Assembly: GCA_001695595.3 (NCBI GenBank)
Contig: MBPM02000006.1
Span: 992,001 to 1,056,000 of the forward strand
DNA length: 64,000 bases
Direction: 5' to 3'
DNA from: Plasmopara viticola
Taxonomy: Eukaryota > Oomycota > Peronosporomycetes > Peronosporales > Peronosporaceae
Shown: in pieces, positions 1 through 9,852 of the stretch
Position numbering within the stretch: the first letter of the stretch is position 1
How the letters are laid out: the number at the start of each line of letters is the position of its first letter
Notes under the pieces: model-generated
What the model was told of the DNA's origin: nothing
Databases searched by the model: none
The model's input: the letters and a program-made list of their open reading frames with translations, nothing else
Translations under genes and position numbers: made by a program

Positions 1-879
1 TTGCTTTCCGATACTCTTTTTCCTTCATGGTGATTTTTTATTTGTTTCGATCCATCCGTTCCTATATTTTCTCGGCAATCGTCTCGTTGTTCTGGCTTCG
101 ATACTGGCGGCTGAACTCGGCGATCTTCAGCGTGTTCCGGCCGCAAAATGGTCGGATGTTTTCTTTATTATTTTGGTAATGTGCCTTCTATTATAATTTA
201 TCAATGATTTAGAGATCAAGTCAGTTGGGGAGCCGCAAAAGCCGAGTCGAGTAATGAGTTCATTGTAAAAGCGATTTAGAAGATTAGCAATATTCCAGAT
301 TACGGTCCATTAAAATTTGATATTTATGGACGGGTTCCTAAAGGCAACTTCGTTTATGTCACACGTTTTGGCTCATCGCATTGCTCATTTTTTGGGACCA
401 GATTCACGAATCGGACGATACGATGCTTCTAATCTTGAATGATGAGAAGCAATGTGCTTGGTGGAGATGAACTCACGCTCCGAAAGAAGCTAAGACAATT
501 CGCTGTTTGTACATGGAAAAACTGAGAAAGCAGTTGATGAGGATGCGTTCGCGCCAGAAGATATTACTCATTCACTGCTATCGCTAAGGAAATAGTTAGC
601 TCCCAAGCAGAACGCAAACTTGCTGAAGCCTAGCGGCTAAAGCTGAAATAGATCAAAATCGTAGCCGACAATTACAGACGCTCATATGGCTCAGGGGAAA
701 TCGACGAACACAAGACGGATTATTATTACACCTACAAGTTTAGTGACCCGAAGCTTTTGCTGAACGGCATCTTGGCAAATGACGAATCATATTAATTGTT
801 CTCAAAGAAAGAGTCTGTCGAATTGCTCCAGTTCATTCAATATACAATTAATACTGGGTTTGCCTATATGACATTAGAT
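1..879 (+). other. Decayed sequence upstream of viral helicase remnant
   Basis: I see no intact gene here. Short plus-strand frames are broken every few tens of codons. Since the next 800 bases carry a recognisable D5-type helicase remnant, this stretch may hold the eroded primase or D5 N-terminal part of the same gene, but I cannot point to a convincing motif. It may equally be unrelated decayed repeat. Confidence 0.3.
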
Positions 880-1664
880 CATAACTATATTGGTATCAGC
901 AACACAGTTTGTGATTTATCAACCGCTAAACTTATGAATGCAACATATGTCCCAAACGGAGTTTAGGTTCGTAAATACATCATGAATGCAACAGATATTC
1001 CAGAGAGAATTCAGATACGTAGATATATCAATCAATATTTCGAAATCACTAAGGCACCGCTATTTTAATAAATAATTTTCTTTTCAATTCACGGAAGTAG
1101 AGGACCACAAATTCATTTACTTCCTTATTGGTCAATGGCTAACTTATTGGTCGATGTTTAACCGCTTTGGATGACAACTTTGACTTCATGCCAATGTTTT
1201 ATGGACAAGGGAGATCAGGTAAACGCCTTTTGGCCAATCTCATATAGTTTGTTTCTTGTCAAGATCAGATTGGACTTTTAAGTAACTAAATGCAAGAGAA
1301 ATTTGGCCTGAGTGAATTTGCCACGAAGCAAAACGTTTTATGCGACGACGTACCTCACAGCATTGCTAAGGCGCTTCCCCGATTAGATTTCTTATCAATG
1401 ATGACGCGCGGTTCGATTTCGTGCCCTGTCAAGGGGAAAGGCTCCATTGAAGTGCTGGATCGGAATACATTACCTTTAATTAACTTTAATCATATGTCGA
1501 ATTACAAAGACGAAGCTGTCAAAATTGTTTGTCATCTGATGATTGTTGAATTTTGCAAGCAAGTCCCTAATGACGAAGTAGCTTTGGAACATCAGCAGAA
1601 AATCAAAGATCACAAGTTCGCAAAATTCTTGCCTCGGTGCCGTTTAAAGTATATCGAATTTTAA
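880..1664 (+). pseudogene. D5-type SF3 helicase fragment of giant-virus kind (pseudogene)
   Basis: This is the remnant of a viral D5-like primase-helicase, an SF3 ATPase that unwinds DNA during viral replication. Near 890-940 a broken frame reads IGISNTVCDLST, resembling the IGFxNGVYDL motif ahead of the ATPase. Near 1200-1245 is a degraded Walker A (GQGRSGKR, with the S/T after the lysine lost). The open stretch 1290-1664 holds EEKFGLS-like, DFxSMM-, VKGKGSIEV- and NYKDE-type motifs in the order expected of nucleocytoviral D5 proteins (EKFGLS, FQSMVSGE, KxKxAI, PNYKD). Several stops and frameshifts lie between these blocks. It differs clearly from the helicase near 39.6 kb, so it comes from another viral lineage or subfamily. 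The frame runs out near 1664, shortly before repeat family R begins. Family assignment is fairly sure; the exact virus group is not. Confidence 0.7.
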
Positions 1665-1748
1665 GACCAACACGCAAGCAAGAAGGTGACGTCATTTGCT
1701 CCCCAGTCATTTATTATAGATCAACGAGGTTCGCGAGACTGCTTACAA

Positions 1749-2960
1749 CATTGACCGTTCCAGCAAGACTACAACAAGCTCATGAGCCTTACCTACGAAG
1801 AGACGAGGAAAGCTCATACTACAGATCACATCTCAGCTAGAAACGTCATATAGGTCTGGATATACCATACGTATGAAGAGAATGGACAAATCGCCCCGAT
1901 TTCGTCAAAATCTACTGAAACTTAGGGCAATATACAAATCTATAAGCAGTAACCCATCTCCCATTTCTAAACTACAGATATAAGTGTCACGCAGAGGTGT
2001 GCGGGGAGACAATTCGTAGTGTGGTTAAGTCTTTGTTCTCCTGGTTTTGCCTTGAGACTGGTGGAAACTGCAGAGTGACACATTAAAATTTCTGGAGAGA
2101 CCTGGAAACCGACATCAATACCTCTCGATAAGTGTGCATGAAAATCTGAAGATTACTTAAAGTTGATCTACTTCTTCGCTGACTGCATTTGAATTGCTTA
2201 CGTCAAGAAGCTTACTGACATTTTGGCGCGTATACAATTGACGTTTTATCTTTCAAGGTACACAAGTGCAAGAAGCAGATTGGCGCATCAAACAGGCTCA
2301 GATAAAATATACACCAGGGTATTAATTCAAAAATCGATATGGAGAGTGTCAGATGCTAGCGAGGACACAGTAATTCGTCCAAGAAGGCATATTTGCTAAG
2401 CAAATTGTACACTTGAAGCCGTATTCAGTAACACTAAAAGGTGCTTGGTGGTCGTAGTCGCACAGATTGCAAGCTGTGACACATATTGACCGTAAAAAGA
2501 AAAGAAATTTTCGAGTTTTCTTTGCCGCTGAAATTTTTAGCTAATGATATCGAATTTTGAGCAAAGAGAGTCTGTGACAAGTGCACATATTTTGGCTCAC
2601 TAATCATGCCATCTTTTGGGATTTAAGAGCAGGATACATTTATGCACTTACACTGTTCTAGTGGCAGCGGACATTGTTAAAAGACAAATTACTTTAAGCC
2701 CGAACCGAGGTATTTAATCAGGGCTTAGTCCTTTGTTCGGTAGGTGTCTAATTAAAAGTCATTTCGAGCTACACTTGATCCTCAGGATCCTCCAAGATCA
2801 TCTGACCGAAGGCGCAACGCACGTCAAGCATTTTCGTCTAGAGCGGAGAACGTACTTTTTTTAAAGACAGTCCTGGTAAAGAACACTTCCAAGACTTTAA
2901 TTCAGCCAAAGTTCAGTAGCTTCGAGTTTCCGAGGTTTAGTACGACGAGTATGCGCATCG
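1749..2960 (+). repeat. Dispersed repeat family R, copy A
   Basis: The sequence from ttgaccgttccagcaag onward recurs, diverged, in three other places: around 22.15-24.7 kb, 33.08-35.1 kb (same strand) and 57.7-59.8 kb (opposite strand). This copy lacks a middle part of about 1.1 kb that the 33-35 kb copy has. No transposase or reverse transcriptase motif is visible. Short coding-like stretches recur between copies, so it is probably an old, degraded transposable element. Confidence 0.65.
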
Positions 2961-3387
2961 CAAGCAAGAAATATAGTGATAGCTCGATGCTATTATATTT
3001 TATGCTGGGTGCGTTTATACACGGGCTCGAGTAGCATTGGCTCTTTAGCTAGACAAGCAGCAACCAAGCAGTCAAACAACAAGCCAGTGATTGGCCAAGC
3101 CTGCAGCTTAACGTCCAGCGAATGGTCGAGCAACGTGGCTGCTTGAGCCAGTGGTTAAAATGGACCGATAAGGACGTGAAGAAGCAAGGCAAGGAGATAA
3201 TGGGGAGAGGCGAGGCGATAAGTCCGTCAAGTCCAGTGCTGATAGCGTGAGAATCATGCTTGCTTAGGAGTAGGCCACTGATTAAAAAGAGGGAGGAAAC
3301 GCTATTTCTACAACGACTTTCCTTTTTACGTCACAAAAATGGGGTATTGATGATAAACACTAAAAATTTATCGACTTTACAAGCGTC
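2961..3387. other. Intergenic region upstream of PhyH gene
   Basis: About 430 bases lie between repeat R and the start codon at 3388. The part at 3040-3220 is rich in short purine-rich near-repeats (gcaaggcaaggag, gaggcgaggcg). It presumably carries the promoter, but I see no element I would name with confidence. Confidence 0.3.
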
Positions 3388-4338
3388 ATGGGCCCCAAGC
3401 GCTCTCGCTCTTCCTCTCCTCTTCCACCATTTATTTCCACTTGTTCTCAACAACACGACTTTGCTACTCACGGCTGGCTATGCGTCCCTACTGTCCTATC
3501 GCTGTCGGAACTTTGCGCACTGCGGTCCGATTGCAGCGCGCTCTGCGCTCGTGAATCTGCCGACTCCATTGCCGCAAATGGCTGTGTCGTGGACGTTATG
3601 TCACAATACCCGGTGCGTGAACGTAGCGCATTCAATTTTGATGAGAATTGTAATCTAATTTCATACCAGATGCACGACTCGGACCCGGCAAGAATTGATT
3701 CGAAATGTTACCTGCAAGCCCGTGCGGATCAGTTAAAAAGCACTGGCGCAGATGTAGAGATAATTGCATCTTTGCTCTTTAGAAAGCTGCCAGCGATCGT
3801 TGAAGAAATACTCCTGGCATCGCTTGATACGAAAGACAAGAAGAGGTCGCCCGTGTTTTTTTTCAACGAGCACTTTGTAGTAAAGCCTCCAAAAAGTCAC
3901 GTAGAGTTTCGATGGCATCGAGACGATGACGAGCAGCTTGCCATGTGCGTGCATCGAAAAGAAATACCTTTGTACGTATCGGCGTGGTGTGCACTGGATG
4001 ACGTGACGAAAGCGAATGGCGCGCTGCGATTTGTGTCGCTAGATGCTCCAGGCCAACAGGAAGCCGGAACTGAGAGATACCTCGAAAAGCAGGCGAGTGA
4101 ACCGGTAATTGCTACGGCGGGCGACGTGATTTTTTTCATGTCAAATGTCTGGCACTGTTCGTCAAGCAATAAGTCGGATGGTGCGCGGCGGGCATTCTAT
4201 GCGCAATACTCGAGAGAGAGGATAACAGCACGACCTAACGACTCTGCTCCGTTGAGCTTTGCGATTCCTTGTGATGCATCAACTTTTGATGACAACGAAA
4301 TGTCAACGTTCACTTGTCGAGCCCAGTCAACGCAATGA
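3388..4338 (+). CDS. Phytanoyl-CoA dioxygenase (PhyH) family protein
   Basis: A 316-residue, intron-free gene for a probable Fe(II)/2-oxoglutarate-dependent oxygenase of the PhyH family. The facial triad is visible as H177-x-D179 in RWHRDDDE and H256 in NVWHCSSSN; an arginine-rich stretch (GARRAFYAQYS, about residues 267-277) fits the 2-oxoglutarate-binding position. The start of the fold is seen at FATHGWLCVP. The chosen ATG opens the only long frame and is close to the N-terminal edge of the domain, so no targeting peptide is obvious. The substrate cannot be read from sequence: the family hydroxylates phytanoyl-CoA, small molecules and secondary metabolites. It converges with the myotubularin gene on the other strand. 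Confidence 0.85.
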   Translation: MGPKRSRSSSPLPPFISTCSQQHDFATHGWLCVPTVLSLSELCALRSDCSALCARESADSIAANGCVVDVMSQYPVRERSAFNFDENCNLISYQMHDSDPARIDSKCYLQARADQLKSTGADVEIIASLLFRKLPAIVEEILLASLDTKDKKRSPVFFFNEHFVVKPPKSHVEFRWHRDDDEQLAMCVHRKEIPLYVSAWCALDDVTKANGALRFVSLDAPGQQEAGTERYLEKQASEPVIATAGDVIFFMSNVWHCSSSNKSDGARRAFYAQYSRERITARPNDSAPLSFAIPCDASTFDDNEMSTFTCRAQSTQ

Positions 4339-4960
4339 TTACCACTTTCGAGTGACGAACCTGTTTATTACAGACATTATACTATGAATTGCTTGCCCTT
4401 TTGACATTCCTAACTTATTGTCGTTAATGGATTTTTATCACATGCTTCATACGATAATACTAGTGCCGATGGCGGTACGCTCATCGCAGTATAAACATCA
4501 GACAGTTCTCACGGATCGTCCCGATGGTATGCTATATAGAGTAGCTACCAACTACATCACTCGTAAAATAAATACCGATAAAAAAGTTTTGGTAACACGC
4601 GGTGGTTTGCTGTTCTTCGAAAAGAATTTAAGCCTCACATGCGGCTTGGGGTCGTTAAGTTCTTACCACCTGATATTTGTGCTTTCATTATACAATGTGA
4701 CGCCAGGCAGAGTGCGTGCAGAAAAGTTATAATCAATACGTGCATTGGGTGGACATGTGTTATTCGCAAAGTCAAACTCGGTCAAGGGCTTCCAAATATT
4801 CGATATGTGTTTTTTCCAGTCATATATCATGGTTCAAAACCTACCATCTATGAAACGACTCTACCGCTAAAGTAATTATTTACATATCTACAGTATTTAC
4901 CGTTTGCGTCACATGTAGCCATGCCTTGTCTCGCTGGTCTGTCTTGGCTGTTCATAATAT
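4339..4960. other. Intergenic 3' region between convergent genes
   Basis: These 620 bases separate the stop of the PhyH gene from the stop of the phosphatase gene on the opposite strand. Open frames here are short and match nothing I recognise. The stretch should hold both 3' ends and polyadenylation sites. I see no repeat or RNA gene. Confidence 0.4.
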
Positions 4961-7900
4961 CTACCCGTCTTCGCCGGAATTGTAGCAAACTTTGCATACA
5001 CGAACGACGTCGTAGTAGCCAAAATCGGGAAGACTCATGCGGTGACTCGTGCAACGACCGCAGAAAACGTAGCCACAGCACCGACAATGGTGGCGGTTGC
5101 GCAAAAGGGTCTTAAATTTCTTTTTGCAGCGTTTGCAACACGGTGCATCTTCGTCGCGTTCCCAAACCGGCTGCGAGCTCAAATAATTGCCCCTGGAAAT
5201 GACCTTGTCCGTTCCTAAAAGCGGTGAGCTGCCTGGCGTAAAACTGTGCGGATCCCCGTTCACCGATCCTGAGTTAGCAAGTTCACCAACTTGAGCCGAA
5301 CCTGATGCTGTGCCTGATTCAGGTGACGAAGACGACGACGGTGACGATAAAGGTCTAGGAGACGGATATGATTTGTGTCCGCTTGACATTCCCATTCTGA
5401 CCTTCTTGCTACTGCTAGGAGAAAGCGTATCATTTTCGTTGCGCAGCGCCGCCTCAGGAAGGTTGTAGTTGTAGCAGCGGAATCGCCGCATTGTCTGCTT
5501 TGCTACGTCCTCCTTTATTGCAACTTGATGATTTAACATCGAGAGCTGAGACTCGAGATGACGAATTTCGCGTTTTAATTCATCTCGGCGGGTTGGCGAG
5601 GTTAAGCGCGAGTTTCGCCGACCTTCATTCACACGGATTGGATTTGGAAGCGTAGTAGACCCAACATTTTCCAGCTCGTCGGCATCCTTGTCATGAGAGC
5701 CTACCTTCATTTGTGCCATCACATTTATAAAGGTGTTTTTGAGGCTGTTGCTTCGAGATCGGCTCGTGAGTGATTTGCGCCGCCGAGGATTCGGCAAGTT
5801 GTGCGGTTGGAGAGGTGCTCCGCCTGCTCCGGGCAATGCCAAACTAGAATTAGCGTCAAAATTAGCTTTTTGTAGTATTTGCGCCAGAGTCATGTGCGAG
5901 CGGGGAGGAGATGGAGATCCTGCCGCCGCCTTTACAGCTGCACCTGCCGATCCCATAGCTACGATGCTTGCCAGGTCGTGAAAATCGAGCGATGCGGCAG
6001 ACGGTCGCTTGCTTAAAATTTGTAGTGATTCTCCACCAGAGCTTGACATCAGCCTCCTTCTCTCCGGTATAGCCGGCTGCTCGGGATACTTCAAATTCAT
6101 GCTACGAGAAAGCTTTGCGATGTCCGACCGCAGTTGACTAGCACGAAGCTCGAGTTGTTGATCACCGTTAAAAACGGCATGTAGCCGCGAAAGGTCAGCC
6201 TCCTGCTGTCGAATAAGCTGCAGCATTTCAAACTCTCGCTGCTGTAGCCGCATATGTCCGATAGCCTTTTGATATTGACTGACCCATAGCTGCATTACGC
6301 GCACACGACACACTGGTAGCATAGCTTCCATATTTGATCCGCTAGTGGCGTGTATCTCACCACCAGCAAACAAAGGATTAAGAAATTGATCGGTTGTGGC
6401 TCGTATGACATCCCACACGCTTACACTTGGGACGGTTGACAAAAAAAGGCGCCGCTCGTTTTCCGAATTCTTTTGAAAAGTACCATACCACGATGAGTAG
6501 ACCGCTTCAGCAACAGACGACAGCAGCAGCTCATTAAATTGGAAATGCGTTGGGAACTGAAGAGTGAGCTGGTACACTGCATCGATGAATTGCAAAAATA
6601 TCGGCGATGTCTGATCAGACGTAGGATGTGAACACCTTTTTTGAAAGTTGTGGCCGAATGAACACCAGTCTTTCTCAATTAGCAAAGCAAAGCCTTCTAA
6701 GGTACGATAATAAGGGTCGAGCATTATCTGCGCGAGAGCTGACAACTGCGCTGTTCGATCCCACCCGTCACTGCAGTGAACCAAAACAGCGTCGCCACGC
6801 TCGAGGTGCGTCGCCACCTCACTTGCCCCTTGTAAGATGCTACAAATGTGCTCCAGCCAGCGACTCTTTTGCACAGCGCCGAAAAAATTGGAATCTTCTA
6901 CTTCGTACAACGCTTGCGCTAGACCATTGAGCGAGTTGCGCACAACGTGAATATTATCGATTCCCATAAACGTAATTGCAGCCGTCGAGACTCCATCACG
7001 ATCGTACTGCTTGACAGATTCGTGACCTTTGCCTGCAAGAGCATTGCTCTTGGCATTTATTTCTGGTCGAGCGTCAACAATGTGCACGAGACTGCTCTTT
7101 TTTGGCAGCTTTCGAACGGACTTTGCAGCCTGGTCCGCAGGAATCGCAGCATCTCGAATGGCCCAGATTAGCTTCTTGTCTTCCGGGCATGTGCTGCGCA
7201 ATACGCCCGTGTTGGGTTGACTACTCCGACAAAGTGGTGCTCCAGTTCGCGGGTGGATCCATGTTAGCGCCGGAAACCGACATTTACTGCGGAAGCTTGC
7301 AGCTGCCTTGATAATGTCATCATTCAAAGAATCTGGTACCAAGAGAAAAGATGGGTAAGTCGAACATAGCTGGTACTGCTCATTTAAGTCACATTTGCGC
7401 CAGCGAGGGTGGTTCATTGCCCCTTGTCTAGTATACTCAGCCTCTGCATCATATCGAATTCGCCGTCTCGCCGCGAGGTGAAATTGTTGCGGGGGTTTCC
7501 TCATCGACGCTGTTTGTATCAGTGAAGGGTGCGCCACCGATTCACTTTGTTGTGGTTTAAACTTGGGACGCTCTAAAGGTCCACCACTCCCATTCAGCGT
7601 TAGACTGCCAACACTTTCCTTTGTATACGTATGCTTTTGATACTTGCTGTAATTTTGCGTCAGTGCGCGTGCCATGGGTGGTGGCATAGACGAATTGCTG
7701 TGCTTAGGCGTGTAGTGAAGTAAATCGTCCTCCAGCTGCATTTCATCTGCAGAAGCCACCGTGTGATTTCGATCTGCTGGCGAGCAAAAGCTATTTTCAA
7801 TACGCAGCCACTCAATTTCCCGTACAATATTGTGCAGCGTCTTGACGCGTTTCAATTCGGCTTCTCGGGAAAAATCGCGCACAGAATCTCTTAGTCGCGA

Positions 7901-9010
7901 GATCGGAGAGAGCGTCACGTGGTAGTGTCCAGCATCCATATTGTCCAAAATGAGCACGGTGATGACATTGTTATTGCTGCGCTTCTGTTGTTGTATTGAC
8001 GCCTTGAGAATCTTGCTCACCGGTAGAGTATGAACATCTTCATGTAACAGACCTCGCACGCGTCGATACGGTACGAACCAAATACGATAATTTGTCAGGA
8101 CCAACGTTGCCAGTACACCTTGATTCGATTCGTTGACATGAAACGTCACTGTCACTTCTTCCACCATGTGAAGAAGCTTTTCGTGCCACGGAAATAAACA
8201 ATCCTTCGGTGTTCCTGCATGCATGGCCGTAAGTTCATCCTGTCTTACCGCAACATCCGGATGCCAGCTTCTAGGTAAATGACAATAAGCCTGCTCGAAT
8301 CGTGGATTCTGTGGCAAAAAAACCTCTTGTATACTGGTTCCGTACGGGTGGTTTACAAGAAATTTCAGATCCTTTTCCTCGTATTGCACACTGCACAAAA
8401 TGCGTCCTTGCGCTGTCGAGCCCTTGACCAGTCTGGACCATATGAAAACAGGTTTAATGTCCATCGCAACAGTTCGTACCGCAATCGAATGTTCCCCAGA
8501 CGTCACTGAAGCGCGAGCTTTCGTCTCTCCTTGAAGATAACTCCCACTTGAGTTCAGAGACCTCGAACGTCGCTGGAAATCACTGTCTGCTCTATGGCGC
8601 CGCGAATTGTCACTTCCGTTACTTGTCTCTGTCGCGTCATACGCCTGTAGCTGGTGCACGTTAATAAATTTAGAGCCTTCGTGTCGTGTCGGAGGCATTC
8701 CCGACTTCTGTGTGCGCTTTTGATACTCATCCACGAGTTGGCGCCACTCCGGGAACGGGACACGCAAGGCACCGAGTAGGTCATTTTGCGACAAATCGTC
8801 CTTGTCCAGCACTTCAAGCTCCACGTCCAATGGCCCGGCATGTACAAGAGTGATGGACACATGAAAATCCCAGCGCGGATTGAGCGACCGCTTGACGCGA
8901 TGCGAGGCCGCGATTTCCTTCCCGTCGTAAAAAACTCGCACGAATGGATCACTTTTGTTAGTCAAGTCGGCAGAAGCCAGTGCCTCGGCGCGAATTATCT
9001 TAAGCAGCAT
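4961..9010 (-). CDS. C2-GRAM-myotubularin-FYVE phosphoinositide phosphatase
   Basis: A single-exon gene of 1349 residues if it starts at the ATG at 9010. The open frame extends 14 codons further to a GTG, but the C2 domain begins directly after this ATG (LLKIIRAEAL). Domains in order: C2 (about 1-100, with NKSDPFVRV and NPRWDF), GRAM/PH-like (about 265-390), myotubularin phosphatase (about 490-870) with active site HCSDGWDR (Cys near 746, Arg near 752), a coiled coil (about 920-970), a long serine-rich linker, and a C-terminal FYVE finger (WERD, RNRHHCRCC, RVCKVCY, about 1283-1345). Myotubularins remove the 3-phosphate from PI3P and PI(3,5)P2. The FYVE domain binds PI3P, so the protein probably acts on endosomal membranes. 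The active-site residues are intact, so it should be catalytic. Joining a C2 to a myotubularin-FYVE is unlike animal family members. Confidence 0.9.
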   Translation of the reverse strand: MLLKIIRAEALASADLTNKSDPFVRVFYDGKEIAASHRVKRSLNPRWDFHVSITLVHAGPLDVELEVLDKDDLSQNDLLGALRVPFPEWRQLVDEYQKRTQKSGMPPTRHEGSKFINVHQLQAYDATETSNGSDNSRRHRADSDFQRRSRSLNSSGSYLQGETKARASVTSGEHSIAVRTVAMDIKPVFIWSRLVKGSTAQGRILCSVQYEEKDLKFLVNHPYGTSIQEVFLPQNPRFEQAYCHLPRSWHPDVAVRQDELTAMHAGTPKDCLFPWHEKLLHMVEEVTVTFHVNESNQGVLATLVLTNYRIWFVPYRRVRGLLHEDVHTLPVSKILKASIQQQKRSNNNVITVLILDNMDAGHYHVTLSPISRLRDSVRDFSREAELKRVKTLHNIVREIEWLRIENSFCSPADRNHTVASADEMQLEDDLLHYTPKHSNSSMPPPMARALTQNYSKYQKHTYTKESVGSLTLNGSGGPLERPKFKPQQSESVAHPSLIQTASMRKPPQQFHLAARRRIRYDAEAEYTRQGAMNHPRWRKCDLNEQYQLCSTYPSFLLVPDSLNDDIIKAAASFRSKCRFPALTWIHPRTGAPLCRSSQPNTGVLRSTCPEDKKLIWAIRDAAIPADQAAKSVRKLPKKSSLVHIVDARPEINAKSNALAGKGHESVKQYDRDGVSTAAITFMGIDNIHVVRNSLNGLAQALYEVEDSNFFGAVQKSRWLEHICSILQGASEVATHLERGDAVLVHCSDGWDRTAQLSALAQIMLDPYYRTLEGFALLIEKDWCSFGHNFQKRCSHPTSDQTSPIFLQFIDAVYQLTLQFPTHFQFNELLLSSVAEAVYSSWYGTFQKNSENERRLFLSTVPSVSVWDVIRATTDQFLNPLFAGGEIHATSGSNMEAMLPVCRVRVMQLWVSQYQKAIGHMRLQQREFEMLQLIRQQEADLSRLHAVFNGDQQLELRASQLRSDIAKLSRSMNLKYPEQPAIPERRRLMSSSGGESLQILSKRPSAASLDFHDLASIVAMGSAGAAVKAAAGSPSPPRSHMTLAQILQKANFDANSSLALPGAGGAPLQPHNLPNPRRRKSLTSRSRSNSLKNTFINVMAQMKVGSHDKDADELENVGSTTLPNPIRVNEGRRNSRLTSPTRRDELKREIRHLESQLSMLNHQVAIKEDVAKQTMRRFRCYNYNLPEAALRNENDTLSPSSSKKVRMGMSSGHKSYPSPRPLSSPSSSSSPESGTASGSAQVGELANSGSVNGDPHSFTPGSSPLLGTDKVISRGNYLSSQPVWERDEDAPCCKRCKKKFKTLLRNRHHCRCCGYVFCGRCTSHRMSLPDFGYYDVVRVCKVCYNSGEDG

Positions 9011-9834
9011 GACTACAGGCGAAAAGTGCGGACACAGAGTGATGGTCTGCACAAGGTTGCCTTTAATGGAGTGATCTTTGGATTGTGGACTGAACGGACG
9101 CGGGGTGGACGAGCGACAAAACTACTTTTTAATGTCTAAGTAGTAGTATCGGGAATAAAGGCGACGATTATGATCTTTATGATAATGTACGAGATTATCA
9201 CTCTTGGGCGATGAGGAAAGTAGTCAGTTGTCATGACTAGGCAGTTGCACGAGTGCAACGTCCTTGCATTAATTAATATCCTTTCAATGATGTTGTCAAT
9301 CGCAGCACTTTTACGTATAGCGTGTAGTATTAACTCGTTTAGTAACCAAAGTGACAAGTTGCAGGCTTAGAAACCAATATTTAACCTTTTTGCGAATGAG
9401 AAACCAACATATAACCTTTTCGCAAATGTTTGCCTACATTTCTTGTGATCCTGTGCCAATAACTTTCTTCGTGGCATTCATTAAAATAACCGTGCATCCA
9501 CGAATCGATTCGTTACCCTCACTTCAATGTGGTAGTAGGTGACTGTTGCTCAACGCACTCGCTTTGTTTGCTACATCGCTGTTCTGAGACGCTACAGCGG
9601 CGGGACTGAGACGACACCGGATCCTCTTCCTTACAAAGCCCTTTTTTTTACTTGAACACTACAAGTCTCTCTACCACGCCTTCCTTGCTTTCTAGCATCG
9701 TCTCGTCTGTCAAGTCACATGGTTGCGTTATCTTGGAAGCTGTACTGTACCCCCGACCCGATGACGACCCATTGCCTGGAATTACGACCTGCGACCTGAA
9801 ATTACGACTCGCTACGTGGAATTACGACGACGAA
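9011..9834. other. Intergenic region with short tandem repeats
   Basis: This separates two genes on the minus strand: the promoter of the phosphatase (right of 9010) and the 3' end of the CFAP61 homologue. It contains two near-identical copies of a roughly 30-base unit (agaaaccaa...aaccttttt/cgc) at about 9368-9430. Near 9778 a second tandem array starts and runs into the last codons of the next gene. No gene seen. Confidence 0.45.
9368..9430. repeat. Two-copy direct repeat, about 30 bp
   Basis: The unit agaaaccaatatttaacc followed by a T-rich run and gcgaa occurs twice head to tail with a few differences. It lies in the phosphatase upstream region. Function unknown; possibly replication slippage. 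Confidence 0.6.
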
Positions 9835-9852
9835 TTACGATTTGCTACCAGG
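9775..9852. repeat. ATTACGAC tandem array over the CFAP61 stop codon
   Basis: Four units containing gaattacga recur at roughly 14-20 base spacing. The stop codon of the minus-strand gene (9835-9837) lies within the last unit, so unit gain or loss could change the C-terminus or the stop. Confidence 0.6.

Noticed and set aside
4418..4875. Overlapping small open frames after the PhyH gene
   Set aside because: Two overlapping phases, no motif, no repeat relation; most likely chance frames in a 3' region.
8968..9052. Longer phosphatase start at 9052
   Set aside because: The codon there is GTG, and the extra 14 residues precede the C2 domain without similarity; the ATG at 9010 fits better.
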